Positions 7,431 through 18,154 are shown, numbered from the stretch's first letter. The stretch: DNA of 64,000 bases from Cyanobacteria bacterium TGS_CYA1 (GCA_026129135.1 JAHCIQ010000005.1:243230-307229), one strand, 5' to 3'. Program-made: numbers and translations. Notes: generated by a model not told the origin, from the letters alone.

Positions 7431-10127
7431 TTATATCTTGTTCAACTTGGCAATATTAGGGTCAAGCAGACGCTTGCCGACGTTTTCAAACTCTACATTA
7501 TAGAGTTCCTTATTACCTTCGCCGATGACCTGGACCACCACGCCGACTCCAAACTTAGAGTGCTGCACGTTATCGCCCACCGATAACTTTTCATAAGTTG
7601 GTGTTTCAGGGACTTTGGTAGGCTCGCTTTGGGCAGCTTCTCGGCGCATGGCTCTTGGTTTGGAAGCTCCGCCAAAACTGGAGGCTGGTGCGCCACCCGA
7701 GCCGACGTACCCGCCGGGCTTTTGGCCACCATAACCGCCACCGCCGTAGCTGCCACCTTGCGAACCACGTCCGCCAGAACCAGTCGAACCGCGTCCAGTC
7801 GTTTTTTTATCCTGACGACCATATCCCCCAGAATTTCCCGAATTGCCCCAACCGCCGCCGCCATAGCCGCCACCACCGCCGTAGCCGCCACCTTGACGTT
7901 GAGCACCGCCATACTTGTCGCTATTGCCATAGCGATTGCGCTCACCAAAGGTGTCGCGGTCTTTGAAGCTATCGTAACTGTCGCTATCGGCAAAGTCTTC
8001 GTTATAACCTTCACGACCACCAGCTCTAAAACTGCCACCACGAGCAGAAGATTCTTGCACGTTATTAGTATTTGATTGGTCATAAAAACCAGTCAAAAGT
8101 CCAGGTGTAATTTCAGACAAGAATCGGCTTGCAATAGTGTAATTGGCTGCCTGTCCAAACGTGCTTCTGCGGCGAGCGCGGCTCATATACAGATGGTCAC
8201 CAGCTCTTGTAACTCCCACATACATGAGACGTCTTTCTTCTTCCAGTTGAGCTGGCGAATCGAGCGAGCGCACATGCGGAAAGAGTCCTTCTTCCAGTCC
8301 CATCATGAAGACAACTGGAAATTCGAGTCCTTTTGCTGCGTGCAAAGTCATTAGCTTGACTGCGTCGTCTTCCAGTTTCACTTTGTCCAGGTCGCTTACA
8401 AGCGAGATGCGAGTCAAGAAACTGTCGAGGTCAGGCTCATCTGCAATGGCTTCGAATTCTCGTGCCACTGCCATGAATTCATGAATGTTTTCTATGCGAC
8501 CAAGTGCCAGTTCGTCTTTGTTTGTCGCAGCAGCTTCTTCGAGCATATCTATATATTTGATGTCTTTCAAAATGAGTTCGATCAATTTAGATACGCAATT
8601 TTTGTCGCTCGTATCTTTTGCCACTGGAACCCAGCGGTCCATAACCAGGTGTCCAAAATCTTTGAGCGCAAGTTGCGCTTTCTTTGGAAGAGTCGCTACT
8701 CTGTCGGCTTGAAGTGCTGCATCTGTAATCGAGATATTTTCGCTCTGGGCAAATTCGAGCAAACGCTCGAGCGAAGTTTTTCCAATCGCGCGCTTTGGCA
8801 CGTTTGCAATACGCATGAAAGCCTGGCTGTCTTGCGGGTTGTACGTAAGTTTCAGGTATGCCATCATGTCGCGGATTTCTTCGCGGTCGTAAAATCTGGT
8901 GGCGCCAACTAACTGATATGGAATATTGCTTCGCACCAGAATTTCTTCTATTGCGCGTGAAAGCGAGTTCGTTCTATAAAGAATTACTTGCTCGTTATAA
9001 TTTTTGCCTTGCTGTTTGAGCTTTTTCAATTCCTGTACGACATAAAAGGCTTCGTCGATTTCGTCTGTCGCTTCGTAGTATTTCGCCTTGCTGCCAGCAC
9101 CTTTGTTGGAGCGAAGTGTTTTATCGATACGTTCAGAATTATTTTTGATGATACTATTGGCGATATCAAGAATAGTTGATGTCGATCGATAATTATCTTC
9201 TAGTTTTACAACAGTGGTACCAGGAAAATCTTTTTCGAATCCAAGAAAGATTCTGAAATCAGCTTTGCGCCAGCTATAAATAGATTGGTCGATGTCACCT
9301 ACAACCATCAAGCTGCGACCACTCCAGAAATTTTCGTCCGCTGGTCCATCCATTGGCGTTGCCAGCTTGTGAATCATTTCGTATTGAGCTTTGTTCGTAT
9401 CCTGAAACTCGTCCACAAGAATATTCTTATATCGTTGCTGTAAGCGGTATCGCACAGACGGCAGCTGATCGAGCATTTCGCTGAAAGTCAAAATCAGATC
9501 GTCGAAGTCCATAGCGTTATTGCGCTTCAAATCGGCTTGATAGGCTCTGAAAATATCGCAGATTTTGTTTTCGCGATAAGTCTTTGCTTCGTGCGAATAG
9601 CGCTCGGCTGTATATCCATCGTTTTTGAGCGCCGATACGATATTGTGCATTTCTTTTGGCGCAAAAACTTTCTCGTCCAGATTCAATTTTTGAATCTGTT
9701 GTTTCATAATTTGCTGACTATCGCGCTCGTCGTAAATAACAAAATTGCTCGAGCGGCGCAGAGGATGCTCTTCTGGAAAAGATTCGATTTCACGACGCAA
9801 AAGTCTTGCGCACAAGCTGTGAAACGTACCTATAGAAATGAATTTGGAATAGGACTCACCAAGAATTTTTTCGACCCGCAGTTTCATTTCTGCTGCGGCT
9901 TTATTAGTGAAGGTCACTGCCATAATCGAATACGGATCCTGGCGCAGTTGCGAAATCAAATAAGCAATGCGTCTTGTAAGCACTGTCGTTTTGCCGCTTC
10001 CGGCCCCTGCCACAATCAGTCCAGGACCCCATTCCAGAGTAACCGCCTCTTTTTGTGCGTCGTTCAGCCTTGAAAGAAGGCGCTCTAACAAATCGTTGTC
10101 CTGCTTGTGCGACAAATTCACTACCAT
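7431..10127 (-). CDS. pcrA: UvrD/PcrA-type superfamily 1 DNA helicase with Gly-rich linker
   Basis: 898 residues. Walker A is AGAGSGKT (about 39-46), and [59 protein letters not shown] and [11 protein letters not shown] cover motifs Ia to VI. The C-terminal 45 residues ([19 protein letters not shown] and following) are the Tudor-like RNA-polymerase-binding domain of PcrA. Between motif VI and this domain lies about 130 residues of low-complexity sequence built from GGYGGGG and RGS/RQG units, far longer and more glycine-rich than in typical PcrA. It acts in nucleotide-excision repair and removal of blocked polymerase or RecA filaments. Confidence 0.92.
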   Translation of the reverse strand: MVVNLSHKQDNDLLERLLSRLNDAQKEAVTLEWGPGLIVAGAGSGKTTVLTRRIAYLISQLRQDPYSIMAVTFTNKAAAEMKLRVEKILGESYSKFISIGTFHSLCARLLRREIESFPEEHPLRRSSNFVIYDERDSQQIMKQQIQKLNLDEKVFAPKEMHNIVSALKNDGYTAERYSHEAKTYRENKICDIFRAYQADLKRNNAMDFDDLILTFSEMLDQLPSVRYRLQQRYKNILVDEFQDTNKAQYEMIHKLATPMDGPADENFWSGRSLMVVGDIDQSIYSWRKADFRIFLGFEKDFPGTTVVKLEDNYRSTSTILDIANSIIKNNSERIDKTLRSNKGAGSKAKYYEATDEIDEAFYVVQELKKLKQQGKNYNEQVILYRTNSLSRAIEEILVRSNIPYQLVGATRFYDREEIRDMMAYLKLTYNPQDSQAFMRIANVPKRAIGKTSLERLLEFAQSENISITDAALQADRVATLPKKAQLALKDFGHLVMDRWVPVAKDTSDKNCVSKLIELILKDIKYIDMLEEAAATNKDELALGRIENIHEFMAVAREFEAIADEPDLDSFLTRISLVSDLDKVKLEDDAVKLMTLHAAKGLEFPVVFMMGLEEGLFPHVRSLDSPAQLEEERRLMYVGVTRAGDHLYMSRARRRSTFGQAANYTIASRFLSEITPGLLTGFYDQSNTNNVQESSARGGSFRAGGREGYNEDFADSDSYDSFKDRDTFGERNRYGNSDKYGGAQRQGGGYGGGGGYGGGGWGNSGNSGGYGRQDKKTTGRGSTGSGGRGSQGGSYGGGGYGGQKPGGYVGSGGAPASSFGGASKPRAMRREAAQSEPTKVPETPTYEKLSVGDNVQHSKFGVGVVVQVIGEGNKELYNVEFENVGKRLLDPNIAKLNKI

Positions 10128-10407
10128 CTGATCTCCACCATTTGTAATTTAGCGCCAGGATTCCAAGAGGAAAGTCGCTTCGGCTCGAACAAGCGATCTT
10201 TGTAATGGAATATAAAGGCAAAACGGGACCTGACATCAGGCTCGCTTGGCGCCGTCATCTCTAATTTTCACAGCCAATCGGCACGCTGTGTATTAAAACT
10301 TCTAAAGAGCAGGTTGCCAGGCGATACGCCTCAAATCAAAATAATTCGTGAATTGCGAATAATTGGTTAAAATTCTAGTCTGAAGTCGAAAGGAAAATCC
10401 CAAACCT
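10128..10407. other. 280-bp divergent promoter region
   Basis: Lies between the helicase gene (minus) and the SLOG gene (plus). A TAAAAT hexamer occurs about 35 bases before the plus-strand ATG within GGTTAAAATTC, and an AGGA at 10391 is the probable ribosome-binding site. No hairpin, RNA gene or further reading frame could be supported. Confidence 0.35.
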
Positions 10408-10929
10408 ATGGTCACCAACGAACCGTCAGGCGCTGCAACTATTCCCACAGTGGACGAACTAGCCCAGGAGCTACTGCTCATTCAGCAGTCCGGTCCGCGT
10501 AAAGTGGCAATCATCGGCACGAGAAATCTGCCCTTGACCCATCAGCAACTGGTGGAAATGCTCAGCTACGCCCTTGTATTGTCCGGAAATCAGATTTTCA
10601 CAAGTGGTGGCGCAAACGGGACAAACATGGCTGTCATACGTGGCGCACAGCGTGCAAACCCTGACAGGCTCTCGATTATTTTGCCTCAAACCATCGGTCA
10701 ACAACCAGGCGAAGTGCAAGACCTCTTAATCGGCATCAAAAATATCACCGAATATCCAGAGCGCAGAACCATGACTCTGGCTGATGCAAGTAAGGTCTGT
10801 AACCAGGAAATTATCGACCGCTGCCAACAAATAATTTGTTTTCTGTACCACACCAGTCATACTCTTCTTGAGTCGGTCAATTACGCAAAAGAACGCAGAA
10901 AAATCGTAACCAGCTTCTACCTGGATTAA
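10408..10929 (+). CDS. Small DprA/SLOG-superfamily Rossmann protein
   Basis: 173 residues. The core has KVAIIGTRNL, then TSGGANGTNMAVIRGA and RLSIILPQ, the nucleotide/DNA-binding glycine pattern of the DprA/Smf and SLOG superfamily. It has no SAM or winged-helix extension, so it is a stand-alone Rossmann module like the short 'DNA recombination-mediator protein A' annotated in cyanobacteria. A role in DNA uptake is not shown; a nucleotide-derived-ligand sensor is equally possible. Its TAA is followed immediately by the ATG of mraY, so the two are translationally linked. Confidence 0.7.
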   Translation: MVTNEPSGAATIPTVDELAQELLLIQQSGPRKVAIIGTRNLPLTHQQLVEMLSYALVLSGNQIFTSGGANGTNMAVIRGAQRANPDRLSIILPQTIGQQPGEVQDLLIGIKNITEYPERRTMTLADASKVCNQEIIDRCQQIICFLYHTSHTLLESVNYAKERRKIVTSFYLD

Positions 10930-12036
10930 ATGCCTGAAACAGCGCTTCTCTTCACTTGCCTTGCAGCTTTTTTAGCGTGCGTGGTGACTTATCCGGCATA
11001 TATAAAGCGTCTGAAAAGCCTTCAAATCGAGCAAATTCAGCGCGAAGACGGTCTTGCAGCCCATGCGCATAAATCTAAAACTCCCACCATGGGCGGGATT
11101 CCCTTTGCCCTGATTACCTGTGCAACAAGCCTTGCCGCACTCAATCTGACTGGATTCAAAGCCAATGTCTGCCATTACCTTCTACTTGTTGTGGGACTGG
11201 GCTGCTGTTTCGTGGGTTTTGCCGACGACTATGCCAAAGTGACGAGTAAATCGAATAAAGGAATCAAAGGTCAATTACGCCTTTTGAGCGAGTTTGCTCT
11301 GGGTGGAATTCTTGGTCTGGCCATTTGGCTTATGCAAAGACAGGTTCTTTTTCTTCCATTTGATTTGAATAATTTTCAATTTCATTTAACTGAGCTGGCG
11401 CCGCCTGCATATATTTTTATTCCACTTTCTATATTCATGATTGGTGCCTGCGCAAACGCAGCCAACATTCACGATGGCATGGACGGACTAGCGGCTGGAA
11501 CCGCGTGTCAGATTTTTGCCACCCTGTCTGTAATGCTCTGGTATAGAGGCTTCTATATAGAAGCGATTATCGCCGCGAGTGCCTCAGGCGCATTACTTGG
11601 CTTTATCATGTTCAACCGACACCCCGCACAACTCTTCATGGGCGACACCGGAAGTCTTTTCATCGGTGGTCTGATGGGAGCGCTTGTTTTAAGCGGAGGT
11701 TTAACTCTGTGGTTCATTCCACTTTCGGTAATATACATAGTGGAGGTATTATCAGTTTTCCTTCAGTTCTCATATTTCAGACTGACTAAGCCTTACGATA
11801 ATGCCAAAAACTACCCAGCTCCAGTAGTGATTCTGAAAAAGCTCACCACGTCGCGCGAAGGACAGGGAAAAAGATTGTTCAGAATGGCGCCTATTCATCA
11901 TCATTTCGAAGCCGTCGCAGCACAAAGCAAATTAAAGATGAGCGAATGGCAGGTCGTATGCGGCTTCTGGCTGGTACAGTTTATATTGTGCGCAGTTGTA
12001 CTAAATTTATTCTTCGCAGCATCAGTTCAGCAATAA
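10930..12036 (+). CDS. mraY: Phospho-N-acetylmuramoyl-pentapeptide transferase
   Basis: 368 residues, polytopic (about ten membrane segments). It makes lipid I by moving phospho-MurNAc-pentapeptide from UDP to undecaprenyl phosphate. Diagnostic motifs are the early HAHKSKTPTMGG, the Mg-binding GFADDYAK, ANIHDGMDGLAAG and the MraY-specific HHHFE (APIHHHFEAVA). The DGMDGLA motif reads ANIHDG where most MraYs have VNLTDG, a mild divergence. It stands apart from any mur/fts cluster in this window and is followed nine bases later by a TPR gene. Confidence 0.93.
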   Translation: MPETALLFTCLAAFLACVVTYPAYIKRLKSLQIEQIQREDGLAAHAHKSKTPTMGGIPFALITCATSLAALNLTGFKANVCHYLLLVVGLGCCFVGFADDYAKVTSKSNKGIKGQLRLLSEFALGGILGLAIWLMQRQVLFLPFDLNNFQFHLTELAPPAYIFIPLSIFMIGACANAANIHDGMDGLAAGTACQIFATLSVMLWYRGFYIEAIIAASASGALLGFIMFNRHPAQLFMGDTGSLFIGGLMGALVLSGGLTLWFIPLSVIYIVEVLSVFLQFSYFRLTKPYDNAKNYPAPVVILKKLTTSREGQGKRLFRMAPIHHHFEAVAAQSKLKMSEWQVVCGFWLVQFILCAVVLNLFFAASVQQ

Positions 12037-12045
12037 GATTTATTC

Positions 12046-13902
12046 ATGAGTAATGTCATACAGCAAGTACACGAATTAGTCACCCAGGAGCGCTGGGATG
12101 AGGCTTATTCTATACTGTCTCAACATACCAACGCGCAATCGCAAGATGCTTATGCGCTTTATGAGATGGGCTTGCTTTGTGCAAATATGGGTCGCCTGGA
12201 TGAGTCGGAAAACTTTTTCAAGCGCTGTATCAATCAAAAACGCGACGCCGCAGAAGCGCATTATCAAATGGGTTTGCTCCTTTTAAAACGCGGCAGAGCG
12301 CAAGACGCGATGCCCTTTTTCAGAACCGCTTGTGAGCTCAAAGGCAATTTTGCCATGGGTCATATGTACTGGGGAATTTCTCTTGCTGCCAGCGGAAGCT
12401 TCAAAGGTGCGCTTGGGCAGTTCAAACAAGCCATTCAATGCAATCCCCAATTAGCTATCGCTTATTACGAAGGCGGCATGGTGGCGTTCGAGCTTGGCAT
12501 GCACACTGAATCCATAGACTTTTTCGAAAAATCAGTAGCGATAGACCAGCACTTTGCCGAAGCTTATAATGCGCTTGGGACCGTACTTTGCATATCGAGC
12601 AACCTGAACAGAGGAATCGAGTGTTTCAGACGCGCAGTGGATATTGACCCTGCTTATGCGCTTGCTCACCGCAATTGGGCTCAGGCGCTTTTTCAATTGA
12701 ATCAATTAGATGAATCAATCAGACACTATTCTGCCATCATGGAAATGCCACCATCTCGCGTGGGAGCAATGGAGCGCAGCCTGGTTTTGAACGACTGGGG
12801 CGTTACACTTTTTAGACAAAACAAAATGGACGATGCTCTGGACAAATTTTTCGAATCGGTCGATATCAATCCCGAATTCGACTTGGCACGCGCCAACCTG
12901 GGCATGACTCACATGGTTCTGCAAGAATTTGAGTCTGCCTGCGAGGTTTTCGAAAAAGGTGTGGCAATTAATTTCAACGTTACCATCGCTCATTTTCTTG
13001 CCGTCAACAATTTGATTCTGGGCAAATTCGATCGTGCTTTGAGTGTATTGAACGAAATCAGATTGCGCGGCTTATCCAATCAAAAGCCAGATCTCGACTT
13101 GTGGATTGGATATTCATATTTAGGTGCTGGCGATTATGAAAAAGCACAAGAGACTTTCGAGGCGATTTGTCTAAACGACGACAACGATTATCTAGCGCTC
13201 GATGGGCTTGGCTGCGCTCTTTCGCTTTTAGGCAATCATCAAAAAGCAGTAGAAAAATTCAAGAAGTGCATCAAAATAAACGATGGCTATGGACTTGCAC
13301 ACTTGCATTTATCGCGAAGTCTCGATGAAATGGGACAACCTGAAGCTTCGCGTCAGAAATTTCGCGAAGCCATTATCAGAGACCCGCTCTGCATAATCCC
13401 TCAAAAAGAAGTGATGGAAAAACTGCTTGCTGTGCATGAATTTGAAACTGTCATGCACCAGTCGATGAAACTGTTAGATGTATTACCGCACGACGTCGAC
13501 GCCAAGCTTATTTTGGGCAAAGCGCTCAAATCACAAAAACGTACTAATGAAGCACTTCACCTTATAAACGAACTTGTGACCGAGCGTCCAGACAATGGAC
13601 CTGCCAAAGTTTTGATGGGACATTTATATTTGGACAAAGGAATGTTTGCCGATGCAGACCGCCTTTTCAACGAAGCTTCGGTAATTCACGAAGGCGACAA
13701 TCCCATGTTTTTTGCCTGGGGGAAGACTTTGACTTTGCTTGGCATGCACGAACTGGCGCTTGAAAAATACGAGAAAGCAGCCGAAATCGACCCTTACGAC
13801 GGAGACACTTATGAAGCCTGGGGTTCGACGCTGAAATCGCTCGGTCGTTTTGCTGAAGCGGCCGAGGTTTATAAACGTGCTTCTCAGTACATTTTGATGT
13901 AG
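12046..13902 (+). CDS. Large tetratricopeptide-repeat protein
   Basis: 618 residues consisting almost wholly of about sixteen TPR units. Examples are ALYEMGLLCANMGRLDESEN, AHYQMGLLLLKRGRAQDAMP and YEAWGSTLKSLGRFAEAAEV, with the small-residue and Gly/Ala positions of the repeat intact. There is no signal peptide or membrane segment, so it is a cytoplasmic scaffold. Its place between mraY and a histidine kinase/HD-GYP pair, all within a few bases of each other, suggests a sensory or cell-envelope assembly role; partners are not identifiable. Confidence 0.85.
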   Translation: MSNVIQQVHELVTQERWDEAYSILSQHTNAQSQDAYALYEMGLLCANMGRLDESENFFKRCINQKRDAAEAHYQMGLLLLKRGRAQDAMPFFRTACELKGNFAMGHMYWGISLAASGSFKGALGQFKQAIQCNPQLAIAYYEGGMVAFELGMHTESIDFFEKSVAIDQHFAEAYNALGTVLCISSNLNRGIECFRRAVDIDPAYALAHRNWAQALFQLNQLDESIRHYSAIMEMPPSRVGAMERSLVLNDWGVTLFRQNKMDDALDKFFESVDINPEFDLARANLGMTHMVLQEFESACEVFEKGVAINFNVTIAHFLAVNNLILGKFDRALSVLNEIRLRGLSNQKPDLDLWIGYSYLGAGDYEKAQETFEAICLNDDNDYLALDGLGCALSLLGNHQKAVEKFKKCIKINDGYGLAHLHLSRSLDEMGQPEASRQKFREAIIRDPLCIIPQKEVMEKLLAVHEFETVMHQSMKLLDVLPHDVDAKLILGKALKSQKRTNEALHLINELVTERPDNGPAKVLMGHLYLDKGMFADADRLFNEASVIHEGDNPMFFAWGKTLTLLGMHELALEKYEKAAEIDPYDGDTYEAWGSTLKSLGRFAEAAEVYKRASQYILM

Positions 13903-13910
13903 TTTTACCG

Positions 13911-16073
13911 ATGTCTTTTTCTTCCAGTCTCTCTACTTTACAAAATCAGCTGGCTCAAAGAACGTCCGAGCTGAATTTAAAAACGGAAAAACTTTTGCAT
14001 TTCAGACTGGCACTGGCTGGATGCGGACTTCTGCTCGCGCTCTGTCTCTGGTTTTTCAGTCCGAGCATTGGAGCCTCAGGCGTCAACATGCTCACCACCA
14101 GTGGTGTCATAGTCGCCTGCCTTGCTTACACTGGAGCTGCGCTCATTCTGGTCAAAAGCAAGACTGTAAGCACATTCAAAAATCTCAAAGTTTTAAATGC
14201 ATGCCTTGCGGCTTGCGATGTTGCCACCATCACTTATCTCGTCAGTCTTACAAACGGTCTTGAATCCGACTTGTACGTGCTTTATCTCGTGCCTATTTTG
14301 CTTGCAAGTTATACCTTCGAGCGCAGAGGAGTAGACCTCACAGCGCTGCTTGTATCGGTCAGTTATGTCGGTCTATTGGTCTGGAAAAATGCCGATTCTA
14401 TAAGTTATGCGTTTTCTGGCGACCAGGTTGGAATGGCGTCGGTTTATGTGCGCAGCCTCTGGGCACGCATTGCTGGGCGATCAATTCTTTTGATTGGTGT
14501 CGCATTTGTATGGGCGCGTTTTTGCGGCTACATGTCGGGGCTGGCTTCGCAAGTGGCTAATCAGTTGCGCGAGCAATTAGAGCAAAACAACAGAATGGTT
14601 CTGGCACTGCAAGAACAATCCGAGCGCGAGCGCTTGATTAACGGAATCAACTCTGTAGTTCGAAGTCCGGTGGAATTGAATGAAATCCTAAAAACTGTTT
14701 GCAATGAGCTATCCGTAGCAATGAAAGTTTTTCGCTGCGCCATAGTATGCCCCAATCCCAAACACGAAAAGTTGCTTATTACAGAAGCGGGAGACGATGA
14801 GAATATCGACCCTCTCGATCAATCGTCGACCCATTTCAACTTCGAACTGCTCGAATATTTGCTCGAAAATCACTCCTTTTATGAAACTAGAGAAGACGGC
14901 AGTATTCAAAAGTCTTTCGTTTATTACAAGCCCGAAAACGACGCCGATTTGTTTCCAGTGCGCGAATTGCTCGTCGCCGCCCAGATGGGCTCGATGGTCA
15001 TTCAGCCTATTATTTATCGCGGTTCTTCTAAAGGCATAATCATAGTTGCCGAAACCGACCCCAGACGAAAATGGGCAGAATCAGAACTCGAACTGGTCAA
15101 AGCAGTCGCAGGGCAGGTGGCAGTGGCAGTAGAGCAATCTTCGTTGATTGAAGCGCTGCACAAGATAAACGAAGATCTACTGCAAAAAAACATCAATCTG
15201 GATACCAAAAACGTCCAGATCCGAGCAGTGCAGTCGCAAATGATTCACCAGGAAAAAATGGCTTCGCTTGGTCGTCTTGTAGCTGGTATTGCGCACGAAC
15301 TCAATAACCCGATTAACTTCGTGCACGGCAATTTGCCCTACTTAAAAGAATATGTAGAGGACTTGAAAAAGCTAGTAGACTCCATCGACATAGACAAGTT
15401 GCCCGAAGATCAGCAACGCAAGCTCAAAGAACTGAAAGAAATAGTCAAATACGATTTTCTGGTAGCCGATCTGGACAATATCATTGCCGACCTGAACGAG
15501 GGCGCAGACCGCATTAGAACCATTATTCGCAACCTCAGAAGTTTCAGCCGTCTAGATGAGGCGGAGTTGAAAGAAGCCTCGATCCATGACGGTCTTGATT
15601 CTTCTTTGAAAATTTTGTCCCAGTATTATGGTAGTCATCTGATAACCATAAACAAAGACTATTCCGAGCTTCCACCTGTCATGTGCAACCCGGGTCAGCT
15701 TAATCAGGTCTGGATGAATATTCTGGCAAACGCTGCCCAGGCGGTCGAGGCAAAAGAGCACGGAATTGTCGATATCAAGACAACGCTTGATAATGGGCTA
15801 ATAGTTGTCACGATTTCCGACAATGGGACTGGCATAAAACCTGAAATTCAGAGTAAAATCTTTGATCCGTTCTTCACTACCAAACCGGTGGGGCAGGGTA
15901 CGGGGCTTGGTCTTTCTATTTGTCACTCGATTATTGAAAGACACGGCGGGCAAATCGAGCTTGACAGCAAAATGGGTCAAGGCACTCGATTTACCATTCG
16001 CATTCCTGCAAAACTGAGCATGCAACAACTGAAGGACTTCTCCAGCAGATCTATCTACGACTCGGCACCCTAA
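13911..16073 (+). CDS. Membrane sensor histidine kinase (TM-GAF-HisKA-HATPase)
   Basis: 720 residues. About six membrane helices (residues 30-215) are followed by a coiled coil (VANQLREQLEQNNRMVLALQ), a GAF-like domain (about 235-400), a second coiled coil, and the kinase core. The phosphoacceptor is H462 in GRLVAGIAHELNNPINF. The ATPase boxes are N (QVWMNILANAAQAV), G1 (ISDNGTGI) and G2 (GQGTGLGLSICHSII). A long insertion between HisKA helices (about 480-540) is typical of the HNNPxNFVHGN subgroup. It autophosphorylates and probably signals to the HD-GYP regulator whose ATG begins one base after its stop. The ligand is unknown. Confidence 0.9.
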   Translation: MSFSSSLSTLQNQLAQRTSELNLKTEKLLHFRLALAGCGLLLALCLWFFSPSIGASGVNMLTTSGVIVACLAYTGAALILVKSKTVSTFKNLKVLNACLAACDVATITYLVSLTNGLESDLYVLYLVPILLASYTFERRGVDLTALLVSVSYVGLLVWKNADSISYAFSGDQVGMASVYVRSLWARIAGRSILLIGVAFVWARFCGYMSGLASQVANQLREQLEQNNRMVLALQEQSERERLINGINSVVRSPVELNEILKTVCNELSVAMKVFRCAIVCPNPKHEKLLITEAGDDENIDPLDQSSTHFNFELLEYLLENHSFYETREDGSIQKSFVYYKPENDADLFPVRELLVAAQMGSMVIQPIIYRGSSKGIIIVAETDPRRKWAESELELVKAVAGQVAVAVEQSSLIEALHKINEDLLQKNINLDTKNVQIRAVQSQMIHQEKMASLGRLVAGIAHELNNPINFVHGNLPYLKEYVEDLKKLVDSIDIDKLPEDQQRKLKELKEIVKYDFLVADLDNIIADLNEGADRIRTIIRNLRSFSRLDEAELKEASIHDGLDSSLKILSQYYGSHLITINKDYSELPPVMCNPGQLNQVWMNILANAAQAVEAKEHGIVDIKTTLDNGLIVVTISDNGTGIKPEIQSKIFDPFFTTKPVGQGTGLGLSICHSIIERHGGQIELDSKMGQGTRFTIRIPAKLSMQQLKDFSSRSIYDSAP

Positions 16074-16074
16074 A

Positions 16075-17235
16075 ATGACAGAATTACTTTTCAAACACAA
16101 AATATTAGTCGTAGACGATGAAGAAGCCAATCTCAGGCTGTTGCAACGCGTCCTGCGCTCGGAGCGCAACTACGAAGTTTTAACAGCAGTCAACGCCCAG
16201 GAAGGTCTTGCCAGGGTAAAAGAAAACGACGTTAGCCTCATCATCACAGACCAGCGTATGCCAGGCATGACCGGGGTCGAGCTATTGCGGGCTTCTTTGA
16301 ACGTGAATGAAGACTGCATCAAAATTCTTTTGACTGGTTATACCGACCTCGAAGCGCTTATCGACGCCATCAACGAAGGTCATATCTACAAATACATCAC
16401 CAAGCCCTGGGATGCAGAAGAGCTTAAATTAACTGTCCGTCGCGCTCTTGAAGCTTACGAACTCAAACAGCACAACACCGCTCTTGTAGCCGAATTGAAA
16501 GAAGCGATGGCTGAAATGGAGCTTTTGTCGCTTGGAACTATTCGCGCCCTGGCAGATGCACTCGATGCAAAATGCGATTACACTGCCGGTCACTCTTTGC
16601 GCGTAAGCCAGATTGCTGTATTAATCGGTCGAGCGATGAAACTCTCTCCAGACGAATTGCGTGATATCGAACTTGGTGGCATCCTGCACGACATTGGAAA
16701 AATCGGCGTGCCCGAATCTATTCTCTGGAAGCCTGGCAAGCTCAATCCAGAAGAAAAAGAGATGATGTCGAAGCATCCCGAAATCAGTGCGCAAATTATT
16801 GGCGACTTAAAAGGCTTGAAACGTGCTCGTGAATATGTCCGCCACCATCACGAATTTTTCGATGGCACAGGCTATCCGGACCATCTAAAAGGCGACGATA
16901 TACCACTTGGAGCACGAATAATACTTGTGTCTGATGCTTACGATGCGATGACTACCGACCGTCCTTATCGCAAAGCAGTGGGTCATGAAGGCGCCATTAT
17001 AGAGTTGAAAAAGCTCAAAGGAACTCAGTTCGATCCCAAAGTAGTAGATGCATTTTTGTCTATTGGCGAAGAGTCAGCAAGTGCAATCAACGACATGATC
17101 AAGAAAGAATTCTCCAATTCGTTCCTTGGCTGGCACTGGGATGCAACACCCGTTTTCGAAGCCGAAAAAACCGGCAAAAAATACAAAGAATATTTGGAAC
17201 TGAAAGAAATCTCGGCAAGCGAGAAATCGAGCTAA
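16075..17235 (+). CDS. Response regulator with HD-GYP c-di-GMP phosphodiesterase domain
   Basis: 386 residues. The receiver domain (1-125) has the acidic pair in ILVVDDEEAN, phosphoacceptor D59 (IITDQRMPG) and the lysine in YKYITKPWD. A short helix joins an HD-GYP domain: H205-D206 in ILHDIGKIGVPE, then HHHEFFDGTGYPDHLKG with G266-Y267-P268 intact, and VSDAYDAMTTDRPYR. RpfG-like proteins hydrolyse cyclic di-GMP, so the two-component pair likely controls second-messenger levels. The ATG lies one base after the kinase stop. Confidence 0.93.
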   Translation: MTELLFKHKILVVDDEEANLRLLQRVLRSERNYEVLTAVNAQEGLARVKENDVSLIITDQRMPGMTGVELLRASLNVNEDCIKILLTGYTDLEALIDAINEGHIYKYITKPWDAEELKLTVRRALEAYELKQHNTALVAELKEAMAEMELLSLGTIRALADALDAKCDYTAGHSLRVSQIAVLIGRAMKLSPDELRDIELGGILHDIGKIGVPESILWKPGKLNPEEKEMMSKHPEISAQIIGDLKGLKRAREYVRHHHEFFDGTGYPDHLKGDDIPLGARIILVSDAYDAMTTDRPYRKAVGHEGAIIELKKLKGTQFDPKVVDAFLSIGEESASAINDMIKKEFSNSFLGWHWDATPVFEAEKTGKKYKEYLELKEISASEKSS

Positions 17236-17247
17236 GCGCTGCTTGAG

Positions 17248-18141
17248 ATGCCGACCTCACTCTTTTTAAACTGTCTCATCGTGTTTTGCATAACATGCTG
17301 GGGAGCCTGGGGCATCTTCGATAAAGTGGCTTTGCAAAAGGCTTCCACCTATCGTGTGCTTGCCACCATCGCCTTGCTTTCGATACCGTTCATGCTTGGC
17401 ACTTTGATTTATCTAAAGTGTCAAAATCCGCTCTGGATGCCAAGCCTGGAAGTAATGCTTTATACGCTCGCCACAGCGCTTGCCGTTCTCATCGCCATGC
17501 TTTGCTATTTGAAAGCAATGAGCGTGAGTGAAGCAAGTCTCGTTCTTGGCGCCACGTCTGCCTATACGTTGTTCACTCAATTTGGTTCTTTCTTTTTCTT
17601 GAAAGAGCCACTTGTAAGTGAGCGCATCATCGGAAGCATCTTAATTACAGTCGGCGTGATATTGATTTCAGGCAGCACCAAACTAGGGCTAAAACCTGAC
17701 TGGTCCACGCTCAAGCTGCTTATCTATATGGTCCTTGCCTCCATTTTGTGGGGTGCTGTAGGCGTAGTGGAGAAAAAAGCCCTCTCCTTTGCAAGCCCAA
17801 TGGAATTGTTCTGGGGCAAAGCCTGCTGGGAGTCGTTGTTTGCGGTCATTTTCTTTGTTTATTTCAAAATCAAAAAGAAACCTTCTTTCGTGCTCGAAAA
17901 GTCTGCGTTCTGGTGGGTTTTTGGCTCGACCTTTTGTCTGCAGGCTGGCTCGATTGCCTATTTACTGGCTCTTGCACTCGCTACGGCCTCGTATGTCGTA
18001 ACTATTTGCGGCTGTTATCCGCTTCTGATGTACCTTCTTGCTGTTTTAATCTTGAAAGAAAGCTTCAATATGCAGCGTCTAACTGGCATAGCGCTGGTTA
18101 CTATAGGCGGCATACTCACCCAGTACACTCAAACGCTTTAA
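17248..18141 (+). CDS. EamA/DMT-superfamily transporter
   Basis: 297 residues with ten predicted membrane helices in two EamA-like halves. The first has WGAWGIFDKVAL, typical of the TM1 signature; the second begins LASILWGAVGVVEKKAL. Both halves keep the YLKAM/YLLALA and PLLMYLLAVLILKE patterns of DMT exporters. Members move small metabolites such as amino acids or sugars across the inner membrane; the substrate cannot be told. It begins 12 bases after the HD-GYP gene and may be the end of that run. Confidence 0.82.
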   Translation: MPTSLFLNCLIVFCITCWGAWGIFDKVALQKASTYRVLATIALLSIPFMLGTLIYLKCQNPLWMPSLEVMLYTLATALAVLIAMLCYLKAMSVSEASLVLGATSAYTLFTQFGSFFFLKEPLVSERIIGSILITVGVILISGSTKLGLKPDWSTLKLLIYMVLASILWGAVGVVEKKALSFASPMELFWGKACWESLFAVIFFVYFKIKKKPSFVLEKSAFWWVFGSTFCLQAGSIAYLLALALATASYVVTICGCYPLLMYLLAVLILKESFNMQRLTGIALVTIGGILTQYTQTL

Positions 18142-18154
18142 CAAAGTACTTGTT
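18140..18154. promoter_or_regulatory. AACAA-N5-TTGTT dyad before the RIC gene
   Basis: AACAA-AGTAC-TTGTT directly after the stop of the transporter gene and about 55 bases before the RIC start. It could be an operator for the NO-response gene; no T-run follows, so it is not a good terminator. The motif seen upstream of the nar operon is not present here. Confidence 0.3.

Noticed and set aside
7493..8083. Long open frames opposite or beside the pcrA 3' region
   Set aside because: They are shadows of the glycine-rich GGN codon repeats; composition is abnormal and there is no ribosome-binding site.
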